NCBI RefSeq assembly: GCF_024055665.1
Contig: NZ_JAMXMC010000006.1
Span: 1 to 64,000 of the forward strand
Length of the DNA stretch: 64,000 bases
Reading direction: 5' to 3'
Source of the DNA: Ideonella oryzae
Lineage (GTDB): Bacteria > Pseudomonadota > Gammaproteobacteria > Burkholderiales > Burkholderiaceae_C
How positions within the stretch are numbered: the stretch's first letter is position 1; every line of letters begins with the position of its first letter. The position numbers were made by a program, and so were the translations under genes. The notes beneath the pieces are model-generated. The model saw nothing but the letters and a program-made list of their open reading frames with translations. It did no database searches and was not told the DNA's origin. This document shows, in pieces, positions 1 to 7,002 of the stretch.

Positions 1-7
1 CGTCGCG

Positions 8-328
8 ATGAAAGACACCCAGCTGACGATCCAGGAGCAAGGCACGCGCAGTGCCTGGAACGTGCCCTACACGGCCATCGAGCCGCCAGCACAAGGTACC
101 CACACTCCGGCACCCGAGCCGGCACCCGAGCCGGCGCCAGCGGCGGCACCACGTGCCACACGCAACGACTTCCGCTGCGGCGAAAGGGTGGCCTTCGAGG
201 ACAAGCACCTCAACACCATCGTCGGCGTGATCGTGCGCATCAACCAGCGCACCGCCACCATCGACCCCGGCGACGGCATGACCTGGCGCGTGGGCTTCTC
301 GCTGCTGCGCCACGTCGTCGACATCTGA
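8..328 (+). CDS. Small protein of unknown function, possibly a truncated C-terminus
   Basis: I do not recognise this 106-residue product with certainty. Residues 34-50 form a proline/alanine/glutamate linker, and residues 53-106 form a compact basic beta-rich module (a GERVAF start and an RINQRTATI core) that looks like a small SH3/KOW-type barrel. Similar modules, as I remember them, close longer proteins such as SprT-like ones. The frame is open to the left edge of the window and no ribosome-binding site can be seen in the seven bases available, so it may be the tail of a larger gene. It lies at the outer edge of the AT-richer region. The function is not assigned. Confidence 0.5.
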   Translation: MKDTQLTIQEQGTRSAWNVPYTAIEPPAQGTHTPAPEPAPEPAPAAAPRATRNDFRCGERVAFEDKHLNTIVGVIVRINQRTATIDPGDGMTWRVGFSLLRHVVDI

Positions 329-341
329 TCGAACTTCGTCA

Positions 342-450
342 AGAGGGCCTTGGGGCCGCGCTTACCTTGCTCTTCCTCATGTCCGCGATTCTCCTGAATG
401 GCGGACCCCTTGCTACTTCACATTGGTACGGCCTGGGGGGGGGCAGGTCA
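342..450 (-). mobile_element. Relic of an IS3-family left end
   Basis: The 329-base gap between the first ORF and the kinase gene holds no gene. Read on the minus strand, 450 downward begins TGACCTGCCCCC, which resembles IS3-family (IS407-like) termini. About 70 bases later there is an ATG (378-380) whose first codons, MRKSK, match the usual start of IS3 OrfA before similarity is lost. I read this as a decayed insertion-sequence end. The family assignment is from memory and is tentative. I see nothing else in 451-657. Confidence 0.3.
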
Positions 451-657
451 GTGCCCGTCTGCCCCCACCGAGGTGTCCGCGCTGCAGAAATCACACTTCG
501 GGGATATCGCCGGATGCGTGAACGAGCCAGGCTTGGGGATCGCGCCCATTCAGCCCAGGCATTCCTATGCCGGTAGCGTTCCCGCGCTACCAAACGCCCC
601 GCACTATCCACAGATTCGGTGAACCACCCGACGCCGCCGCGGGGTTAGGCGACGCCC

Positions 658-2439
658 CTATCGGGACTTGTATAGGCCGGGACAACGACCTCTGACCGCA
701 GCCTCTAAACGCCGCCAAAGCGATGTCTCTCCGGCGACCTTTTTGTACTTGTCCACCGCATCCTTGGCCTTTGAGCATTTGCGCAATGCGATCAAGGTAT
801 AGGCGTACTGGTAAAGGACAGTCGGGTTGCCTGGATCAGACGCCTTCGCTTGCTCCAGTAATTCAAGAGCCTCCAGGTGAAGCCCAAGGTCATTGCACGC
901 TGCCGATGCGTTGATGCGAAGACCGACATCATTAGGCGACTTCGCGATGAGAGGCCGGAGTGCATTCAGGCTGGCCTCGTGGAGGCCGCGACGTTGGTCG
1001 TTGACTGCACGCTGAGCCACAACATCGATGCCTTCACTGGCCAGTTGCGCGTACTGCACTTCAGCGAAATCGTGGGATCCCGTTTGGGATAAGGCCACGG
1101 CAATGTTGACCCTTGTCGCGGCGTTGCGCGATGCCGATCCATCGGTCATCGTCTTGACGACCATGTCTGGCATGCCGAGCGCGATCAAGCCTTGGCTGAA
1201 TACTGCAAAAGCTTCCTCCCCGACTTCGACAAGCGAGGTTCGCACCTCTGGAAACATGAACGCCTGTTGGATATCCAACAAAGTCGGACGCTTGGCCGGA
1301 TCAACCTCGAGACATTGCAACACGATCAAAGGGACGCTCGGATCCGCATTGACCACGCCGCTGCGCATCGCGATCTTGAGGCGATCGATCGAAGCCCTTG
1401 ACGCTGCCTCCCAAGGATTCCTCCCCGTGAACAGCTCATAGGCGATGACGCCCAGGCTGAATATGTCGGAACTTGCATTCGGGAGCACGCCATTCGCAAG
1501 CTCGGGCGCTTGGTACAGCGGCGCGCCGGGTGTGGCTGCTCGATCCTTCCATCCGGCCAGTCCGAAATCGGCAATCTTGCAGATCCATCCTTCCGCGACG
1601 AGGATGTTGTCTGGTTTGAGGTCGGCATGCGCGAATCCCTCGACCAGTTCACCACAATGGAGTAGCCCCGTGGCGATCTGCCCGATCCACTGGTGCACCG
1701 GAAGCGTCTCGAGCTCATTCCGGTACTCCGAGATCCAGTCCGCTAGCGTGACGCAGCCCCTCGGGCCCGGCAGAACGGACTCCAATAGCCAGACCGGCAC
1801 TCCGCCGGGCCGTGCCTCGACTTCGAGCAGCCGAACCACATGCGGGCTGCGTCTCCCGAAGTTCAGAAGGAGTAGCAACTGGCATTCGCGAACGTGGTCC
1901 TCGTTGCCGCCTGGGCTGATCGGCAGCTTGGCAACAGCGAGAGAACGCGGGTCGCCTCGGTGTGCGCAAAGGTAGACCTTGCTCATCGAGCCTTGGGAAG
2001 CGCCAATAAGCTGCCAGTGCCCCAAGATGCTGAACGTCTTGATCCCCTCGGCCTCAAATTTTGGGAAGCCGCGCGAACCCATTGGATACGGCCCGCTCGA
2101 CGCGGGAGGCCACTTCTTCATCAGCATGCGATCGAGATCGTCCATCTCCTGGCTGCGATCACTGATGTCGAACTCGGTCATCACTCGGTCACCGCAGTCG
2201 GCGCACTTGGAGATGAATTTCTCCGTCTTTTGCTCTGCGGTCCATTCAACAATCGCCGCGAACTCGAATGCGTACTCACCGCCACATTGGCAAGGCACCC
2301 GTGTATGGTGGGAGTGAATCTCCCACATCGTGTTCACTTTGAACGGCCAAGGCTTCCTCGCATAGGCGACTTCTGCTGGCCTCATTGTCGCAAGGTAGCC
2401 TGCGCGTCCATGCCGAGGTACTGAGTTTCGCTGGCTCAT
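658..2439 (-). CDS. Zinc-ribbon / Ser-Thr protein kinase / TPR protein
   Basis: This 593-residue predicted cytoplasmic kinase has three parts. Residues 50-82 carry C50-x-C52 and C79-x2-C82, a likely zinc ribbon. Residues ~138-395 form a eukaryotic-type kinase domain: glycine-rich loop near 146-155, ATP lysine K171, helix-C E185, catalytic loop HADLKPDN (271-278), DFG at 291-293 and APE at 311-313. The remainder (about 405-590) is helical with TPR-like repeats for protein binding. The arginine of the usual HRD motif is alanine (a non-RD kinase), but D273, N278 and D291 remain, so activity is plausible. There is no membrane segment or PASTA domain. It is transcribed away from the nuclease gene at 2651 and lies in the island. 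The substrate is unknown. Confidence 0.85.
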   Translation of the reverse strand: MSQRNSVPRHGRAGYLATMRPAEVAYARKPWPFKVNTMWEIHSHHTRVPCQCGGEYAFEFAAIVEWTAEQKTEKFISKCADCGDRVMTEFDISDRSQEMDDLDRMLMKKWPPASSGPYPMGSRGFPKFEAEGIKTFSILGHWQLIGASQGSMSKVYLCAHRGDPRSLAVAKLPISPGGNEDHVRECQLLLLLNFGRRSPHVVRLLEVEARPGGVPVWLLESVLPGPRGCVTLADWISEYRNELETLPVHQWIGQIATGLLHCGELVEGFAHADLKPDNILVAEGWICKIADFGLAGWKDRAATPGAPLYQAPELANGVLPNASSDIFSLGVIAYELFTGRNPWEAASRASIDRLKIAMRSGVVNADPSVPLIVLQCLEVDPAKRPTLLDIQQAFMFPEVRTSLVEVGEEAFAVFSQGLIALGMPDMVVKTMTDGSASRNAATRVNIAVALSQTGSHDFAEVQYAQLASEGIDVVAQRAVNDQRRGLHEASLNALRPLIAKSPNDVGLRINASAACNDLGLHLEALELLEQAKASDPGNPTVLYQYAYTLIALRKCSKAKDAVDKYKKVAGETSLWRRLEAAVRGRCPGLYKSR

Positions 2440-2650
2440 AGGAGATATTTACTCAGAGAATGGCCGGCGATGGCACGGTGCCCCGCTTCGAGACACGGCC
2501 ACGGTCTAAATGAGGTTCTCTGACGGCGTACGTGGGCACCGATACAATATTGCCCCACGGTATAGCTTCCAGATCACCTGAACTCTCGGAATTTCCTAGC
2601 CGACGGGGCTTAAAGTGTGCCATGGTCAAGATCTTTGAATAGGGGGAAGG

Positions 2651-3952
2651 ATGCCGTTTCACGAGTGCGTAGACAAATTTCTAGGGGACCCCGCGGTACT
2701 ACGGCTTCTCGATCTCGCCCGCGAGACGCGCCCGCTACACATCTGCTATCCACGCGAGGTGCCAATCTCTCGTTTTCTGGCTTGGTTCTTCGACCCGACC
2801 GAGGGTCACGGACTTGGCGATGTTTGCATCCGGGCTCTATTGGGGGAGGCTTGGCGTCGCATGGGTGACTCCACGATTGACGCGAAGGTTCGCCATCAAC
2901 TCTCACCCACGCACGTCGCCTCACAGGCGTTTGACTCATGCCTGGTCCGACGTGAGGTCAAGCTTGGCAGCGGTTCTCTGGATGTTCTGGTGCTCGACCC
3001 GAAAAGGCGCTGGCTGCTCGCCATCGAGAACAAGTACGGTGCCGGAGAAGGTCGCAATCAGCTCGAATCGTACGAGACGAGCCTCGCCGAGCGATACCCT
3101 GGCTGGATACAAATCCTGGTCTTCCTGGATGTGTTTGGACAAGCGCCGTCGCGTCCTTCCTGGATCGGACTCGACTATGTTTGGCTCGTGGATGAAATCT
3201 CCGCAGCTGAAAGATCGCCCTGGCTGGGCGACGACTCTAAAGCCGCGCTCCGAGAGTTTCGGTCGGTCTTGGAGCCGGAAGGAGCGCCGTTTGTGCATGT
3301 CGACGTTGACGATGACCATTTGCTGGGTGTAGTCAGTACCCATCGCGATGTCTTCGAAAAGATGCGCGAGTGGAGCAAGGACAAGGCGCCCTTGGAAGAT
3401 CGGCTTGAGAAGATTTACGCTCGAGCGAAGACCTTGGATGAGAAGGCCGCTCAGCAACTGTTCCAGGCTTTCATGCAACGGAAGAGGCTATGGAGCGTCT
3501 GCATTCCCATGCTTTTGTACGCCGGTCTCCTGCAGTCCATAAGAACCCAGTTCCCGGATATCGAACACGACCCAAAGAGAAAGGCGTTCTATTTCTCGCT
3601 GCCGAAGTGGCGTGCGACGCAAGACGCTGATCGTCCGGCTCTTCGCACCATGGTGCGAATCCTGACCGGCAAAGCTGACGGAGAGGCTGATCGCTATTTG
3701 GTGGTATCTCGCATCGACTCACGAACGCTCAGTCCGGAAGCCTTCGCGCGCGTGCGGCCAACCATCGAAAAGATGCGCAAGGCTTACCTAAAAAGAGCGC
3801 CGCGGCTCAAGGAAGAGCCAGGGCCAATCACGCTGAAGTTTGATTTCGCAACGTCAGAAGAAGCTGTGAGTGCACTGCTGGCGCGTCACATCGTGATGCT
3901 AAAACAGGAGTTCGACGATCTCATCCGCTCGGAACGGCTGGGACAATGCTGA
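2651..3952 (+). CDS. PD-(D/E)XK nuclease family protein (PDDEXK_4 type)
   Basis: This 433-residue protein has the layout of the PDDEXK_4 family. An amino-terminal segment, ISRFLAWFFDP...HGLGD (39-57), is followed by the nuclease core with D111 in SLDVLV, E126-x-K128 in IENKYG, and a downstream Q137/Y141 pair on the helix after the active strand. All metal-binding residues are present. The C-terminal half is helical and unassigned. GGGGAAGG lies just before the ATG. The family includes restriction-like and phage-defence nucleases, and many members have no tested function. It is divergent from the kinase gene with about 210 bases between them, which suggests a shared regulatory region. DNA cleavage is inferred from motifs only. 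Confidence 0.85.
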   Translation: MPFHECVDKFLGDPAVLRLLDLARETRPLHICYPREVPISRFLAWFFDPTEGHGLGDVCIRALLGEAWRRMGDSTIDAKVRHQLSPTHVASQAFDSCLVRREVKLGSGSLDVLVLDPKRRWLLAIENKYGAGEGRNQLESYETSLAERYPGWIQILVFLDVFGQAPSRPSWIGLDYVWLVDEISAAERSPWLGDDSKAALREFRSVLEPEGAPFVHVDVDDDHLLGVVSTHRDVFEKMREWSKDKAPLEDRLEKIYARAKTLDEKAAQQLFQAFMQRKRLWSVCIPMLLYAGLLQSIRTQFPDIEHDPKRKAFYFSLPKWRATQDADRPALRTMVRILTGKADGEADRYLVVSRIDSRTLSPEAFARVRPTIEKMRKAYLKRAPRLKEEPGPITLKFDFATSEEAVSALLARHIVMLKQEFDDLIRSERLGQC

Positions 3953-3976
3953 TCATGGTTCGCTGATACGCAGAGG

Positions 3977-4009
3977 CCGCCACATTCAGACGACAACCGC
4001 CACCTTCAG
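3977..4009. repeat. Pair of 13-bp direct repeats spaced 20 bp
   Basis: CCGCCACATTCAG (3977-3989) and CCGCCACCTTCAG (3997-4009) match at 12 of 13 positions and start 20 bp apart, two helical turns. They lie just 3' of the nuclease gene in a 244-base gap (3953-4196) that holds no convincing gene. Repeated short sites of this kind occur at the ends of IS21-like elements as transposase-binding sites, so this may be a relic of an insertion-sequence end; a regulator site is the alternative. Confidence 0.45.
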
Positions 4010-4196
4010 TCTTACCGATGGCACAGCCACAAGCGCCGGAACGACGAACATACGAGACGTCGGTCAGCAAGGTTTCAATCAACCAGTACTTCTGGACAAA
4101 GACGGTCGCATTTGCCGTTCTGAACAGCGACGCTCATGGTCAGGCCGGCTGCCCGACCATGCTCCCTTCGGGTGACGAAGGATACTCCCGTGCTGG

Positions 4197-4736
4197 CTAG
4201 CGCAAGCAGAACACCGGCCAACCGACTTCTTGCCTCCACCACGCTTCAACAGCGTACCGAAGCACAGCTTGATCAATGACCGTGTAGTAGACCTGCCAGC
4301 TGTATTCACTGTATGGCGCCAGGTCGACGGCGCAACCAAGCTTAATGGTCTGCGCGTTCCCACGATTGAACAGGTGTTGGGCCAGCCTGCTTTGAAGGTT
4401 TCCTTCAGTGCCTGAATAGGCGATGTATGCATCATCCCCCTCCTGAAGAATGAGCTTCACTCCCTTTGGAGGCATCTTCCGCGTACGCCGTGCTTTGCCA
4501 GTGGTCGCCCCAATGGCTTCCTGCAGGCGCTCTGAAGGCATGCTGGTCTCTATCCAATAAACGCCGGGACGCGCGGGGACGTTCGTCAAAAGACAGTTGA
4601 TGCTCTTGACCGTGACGGCGACCCTCCGCTCGTAAGCAGCCCTCCCAAGAGCCGCAACGGCCTCGGCTGCCTCCGACTCGAGCGTCTCGAAGTCTTGTTT
4701 GTGCATGGCGCTTACGTTGGAAGTCGCGAAATGCAT
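4197..4736 (-). CDS. GIY-YIG nuclease-like protein
   Basis: This 179-residue protein has the spacing of a GIY-YIG domain, though the motifs are degenerate. GVY (58-60) sits in PGVYWI, YSG (107-109) takes the place of YIG, R117 and H121 follow in the expected helix, and an acidic residue (E164) lies near the end ahead of GWPVF. These correspond to the catalytic tyrosines, arginine and metal-binding glutamate of the fold. The first ~50 residues are helical. A second ATG ten codons in is an alternative start, and neither has a strong ribosome site. It stands alone on the minus strand in the island. The call rests on pattern recognition; a structural search would decide it. Confidence 0.5.
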   Translation of the reverse strand: MHFATSNVSAMHKQDFETLESEAAEAVAALGRAAYERRVAVTVKSINCLLTNVPARPGVYWIETSMPSERLQEAIGATTGKARRTRKMPPKGVKLILQEGDDAYIAYSGTEGNLQSRLAQHLFNRGNAQTIKLGCAVDLAPYSEYSWQVYYTVIDQAVLRYAVEAWWRQEVGWPVFCLR

Positions 4737-4944
4737 TCGAGCTTACCGCTGCTGGAGCCATGTCAGCCGGCTGCGTTCACAGGAGCGCTGCCCAAGCGGA
4801 CATTCAACCTTTCGGTTAGGGCCTTCCATGGTGCGCCGCCCACCTCCCCTGGATACATTCAGTGGGAGGAAGCGTAGATGTCTCTCGCTCAGCTCGGCTC
4901 CAACGGAGGAGGCGGCTGATCGACTCAGGGAAGGACATTAGAAA

Positions 4945-5322
4945 ATGCACGTCACCTTCGGCCTTTGCTTGGACGCCCGCCAGGGACCGTCCACCGACGA
5001 CTCCTTCAATAAGCCTGTCGTCGGGCGGCTTGGATTCCTGTCTCTGCTTGAGACCTACTTGGGCTTGGCAGCCCCCGAGGTCGCCAAGACGAGGAGAATC
5101 ACCGTATACCTCGGCTTGCTCGACGCGGCGGACACCGGCAAGCGTTTCTACAGCGAGTCGTTGAAGGCGGATCGTATAGGGACTGCTTCGTGCCTTCTGG
5201 CTTGGCGAGACGAATGGCGAGAATGCGGGTGGACCGGCGCTTCGCAGCCGGACGATCCACCGCGGATCCAAGACATAGCGGCCGTCGAGGCCTTTGCGCC
5301 GGCCACCTTGCCGCCACTCTAG
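4945..5322 (+). pseudogene. Short ORF resembling the N-terminus of a large AddB-like PD-(D/E)XK nuclease
   Basis: The 125-residue product begins MHVTFGLCLDARQG and continues with VVGRLGFLSLLETYLGL, a YLGLLDAAD segment, RFYSESLKAD and LLAWRDEWRECGW. From memory this string of motifs is the first ~125 residues of ~900-residue nuclease/exonuclease proteins that sit beside UvrD-type helicases. Here the frame stops at 5322 and no continuation can be seen downstream in any frame, so I call it a truncated remnant. If the family memory is wrong it is simply a small hypothetical protein. The spacing to the neighbours gives no operon evidence. Confidence 0.4.
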
Positions 5323-5402
5323 CCTCAGCCAGTCCCCGAAGCGTTCTGCAGGCTCAGACCCACGATAGGTACTGCGCCTGGCTCGGGTAGCTACTTGCTC
5401 AA

Positions 5403-6065
5403 TTAGCCGTGAGACGCCTTCTTATCAGGCCGGAATCCGATCATGATGGGCAGTTGATCTGCCCTCAAGCCGGGCCAAGCGGAGCGATGGCAAGCCACCC
5501 AAAGCTTGCTCCCCGAATTGATCAGCCGTTGGAACTGCCGACGCACACCACCGAACATGGGATAGCAACGAAGCCACGACTGCGTTTCAGCAATGATGGC
5601 TGACGTATTGCCAGACTTCACCCATCGAATCAAATTGCGCTTGATCCCTTCGTAGATGTGCTCCTGCAAACGCCACGTCCAGGCGTAATCCCCGCGCAGG
5701 CGCGGTTCCTTGACCATCACAAACGAACCGAATGCAACGTTGCGGCCGCTCCAGACTTCACGGCGCCAGACCGAGCCCGGTGGGGCTGCACGAACCTTGT
5801 CGGTGACCATCAGTATGAACTCACGCTTGGTCGGCGAACCCAGCACAGGAGCGCTGATCGCGGCGCAGGTCGGAAGCCCCTTTTGCTTGAGGTCCTGGCG
5901 CTTCCAAGCAGGAAGCCTAGTTCCGTAAAGTTCGGCCAATTCGTCGCCCTTTGCGTTCATTCGTTCCGCAACAAGGTCAAAGCTCGTCCAGTAGTCATAG
6001 CCCCTCTGGGCCCGGTTGATCAGGATGGCGCCGAGCGCCGCGGTAAGGTCGTTGAAGTGCTTCAT
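5403..6065 (-). CDS. Island protein of unknown function
   Basis: This product of 220 residues is not recognised. It is mixed alpha/beta, rich in arginine and tryptophan (WTSFDL, WRREVW, WTWRL, WLRCY), with no signal peptide, membrane helix or cysteine pattern. The regular charge pattern and codon bias over its whole length support a real gene. It begins with ATG at 6065 and lies between the truncated nuclease ORF and the AlpA-like gene, and it is transcribed on the opposite strand to both. Proteins of this size next to AlpA regulators are common cargo in integrated elements. No function is claimed. Confidence 0.6.
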   Translation of the reverse strand: MKHFNDLTAALGAILINRAQRGYDYWTSFDLVAERMNAKGDELAELYGTRLPAWKRQDLKQKGLPTCAAISAPVLGSPTKREFILMVTDKVRAAPPGSVWRREVWSGRNVAFGSFVMVKEPRLRGDYAWTWRLQEHIYEGIKRNLIRWVKSGNTSAIIAETQSWLRCYPMFGGVRRQFQRLINSGSKLWVACHRSAWPGLRADQLPIMIGFRPDKKASHG

Positions 6066-6305
6066 CTATCAAGCCGCCCGCGAAGGCGAAAGGTGGCGCG
6101 CCGACTTGGCGCGACTGGAGATGAATAACCTTCGTTGATAAACCAACTGCTCGACGCACAGGGTCCGGACCGCTGTGTGCCGTAGACGTTTCGTTGCCAC
6201 TCGGCCGCTATGGCTTATCCCGCGGCATATCGGCGAGCACTTCGTTATCAGCACCTGTTCTTCATAGCCATAAACGGCCATGAGGCCGGGCCACTTCCAC
6301 GCACC

Positions 6306-6602
6306 ATGCTCACAGCTGATCGCCAGCTCAGAGACCGGGCAACCGGAACAGACCAACGCAGGCCGCCTAGACCCGATCAACCGACACCCTGTGCAACCGA
6401 CCCGGGCAACGGCTCCGGCGCATTGGCCCCAAGGCTGATCTCACTGCCTGAGGTCATGGACCGGGTTGCCCTCAAGCGAACATCGATCTACGAACTGATC
6501 AAGACACGGGACTTCCCGGCCCCGGTCAAGATCCAGCGGGCGAGCCGCTGGGTGGACATCGAGATCTCGGACTGGATCCGAGTTCAGATGTCCAAGCGCT
6601 AA
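6306..6602 (+). CDS. AlpA-family transcriptional regulator
   Basis: The last ~60 residues match the AlpA/phage-regulator fold: LISLPEVMDRVALKRTSIYE, then LIKTRDFPAPVKI, and an R/W-rich strand RWVDIEISDWI. This is a MerR-like winged helix-turn-helix. Such proteins activate excision or integrase genes of prophages and islands and are typically 65-100 residues long. The start is uncertain. The frame opens at 6210, the ATG at 6306 gives 98 residues, and the ATG at 6456 would cut into the domain. No good ribosome site marks any of them. Its position close to the tRNA end of the AT-rich region fits a role in controlling an integrated element. Confidence 0.75.
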   Translation: MLTADRQLRDRATGTDQRRPPRPDQPTPCATDPGNGSGALAPRLISLPEVMDRVALKRTSIYELIKTRDFPAPVKIQRASRWVDIEISDWIRVQMSKR

Positions 6603-6834
6603 GTGGTCGCCCGGTACCCCTTGCGTCCTACCGTCGGCGGGTCAACTCAACGGCATGCCAGGGCTTCTCGTCGATGGCGGGAAGCCCTTTTCTCGTAGCC
6701 AACCTGGCACGGCCACACAGAACTTCGGGACCAAACAAGGCGACGTAACCCCCTATCGGCAAACGAACTGGCAACGCGTCGGCGCGTTGCTCTGTCCGTC
6801 GTCGTTCGCCAACGGCCGCTTGGATTCGACCGAT

Positions 6835-6854
6835 TTCTGGCAAAATTCTGGCAA
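6835..6854. repeat. Two TTCTGGCAA repeats next to the tRNA 3' end
   Basis: TTCTGGCAA occurs at 6835-6843 and 6846-6854, 11 bp apart (one helical turn), and the related CTGGCAACG occurs at 6768-6776. They lie 15-100 bases outside the 3' end of the tRNA gene on the island side. Tyrosine integrases bind arm-type sites with this arrangement at attachment sites. The 266-base stretch 6603-6868 holds no gene, so these repeats are its only visible structure. The interpretation is inferred. Confidence 0.35.
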
Positions 6855-6868
6855 CGAACGCGAATGTT

Positions 6869-6945
6869 TGGTAGGCCGTCGGGGGCTCGAACCCCGGACC
6901 AAAGGATTATGAGTCCTCTGCTCTGACCGACTGAGCTAACGGCCC
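6869..6945 (-). tRNA. tRNA-Ile2 (anticodon CAT, lysidine type)
   Basis: The minus strand folds as a complete 77-nt tRNA with encoded CCA (6869-6871). The acceptor pairs GGGCCGT with ACGGCCT, including a G1-U72 wobble. The anticodon loop is CTCATAA, and the T arm contains GTTCGAGC. CAT can be elongator Met or Ile2. C4-G69 and C5-G68, the acceptor pairs used by TilS to place lysidine on C34, are present, and the D and anticodon arms look like E. coli ileX rather than metT. I therefore favour tRNA-Ile2. Its 3' end faces the AT-rich island, a common integration site. Confidence 0.9.
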
Positions 6946-6952
6946 ACACCGA

Positions 6953-6973
6953 GCCTGTCCCGCAGGGGCAGGC
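6953..6973 (-). terminator. Hairpin after hrcA
   Basis: GCCTGTCCC (6953-6961) pairs with GGGGCAGGC (6965-6973) across a 3-nt loop, nine pairs with one G-T. It lies between the hrcA stop codon and the tRNA gene. It has no U-run, so it may be a weak or Rho-assisted terminator for hrcA or a processing hairpin ahead of the tRNA. Confidence 0.3.
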
Positions 6974-7002
6974 GCGAAAGTGCTGGATTGTAGGCGGCGG
7001 TC

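Noticed and set aside
109-155. Proline/alanine/glutamate repeats in the first ORF as a possible DNA tandem repeat
   Set aside because: The repeat is short and is explained by a flexible protein linker.
4018-4200. A 60-codon ORF between the nuclease and GIY-YIG-like genes
   Set aside because: No ribosome site, no family pattern and short length; not distinguishable from chance.
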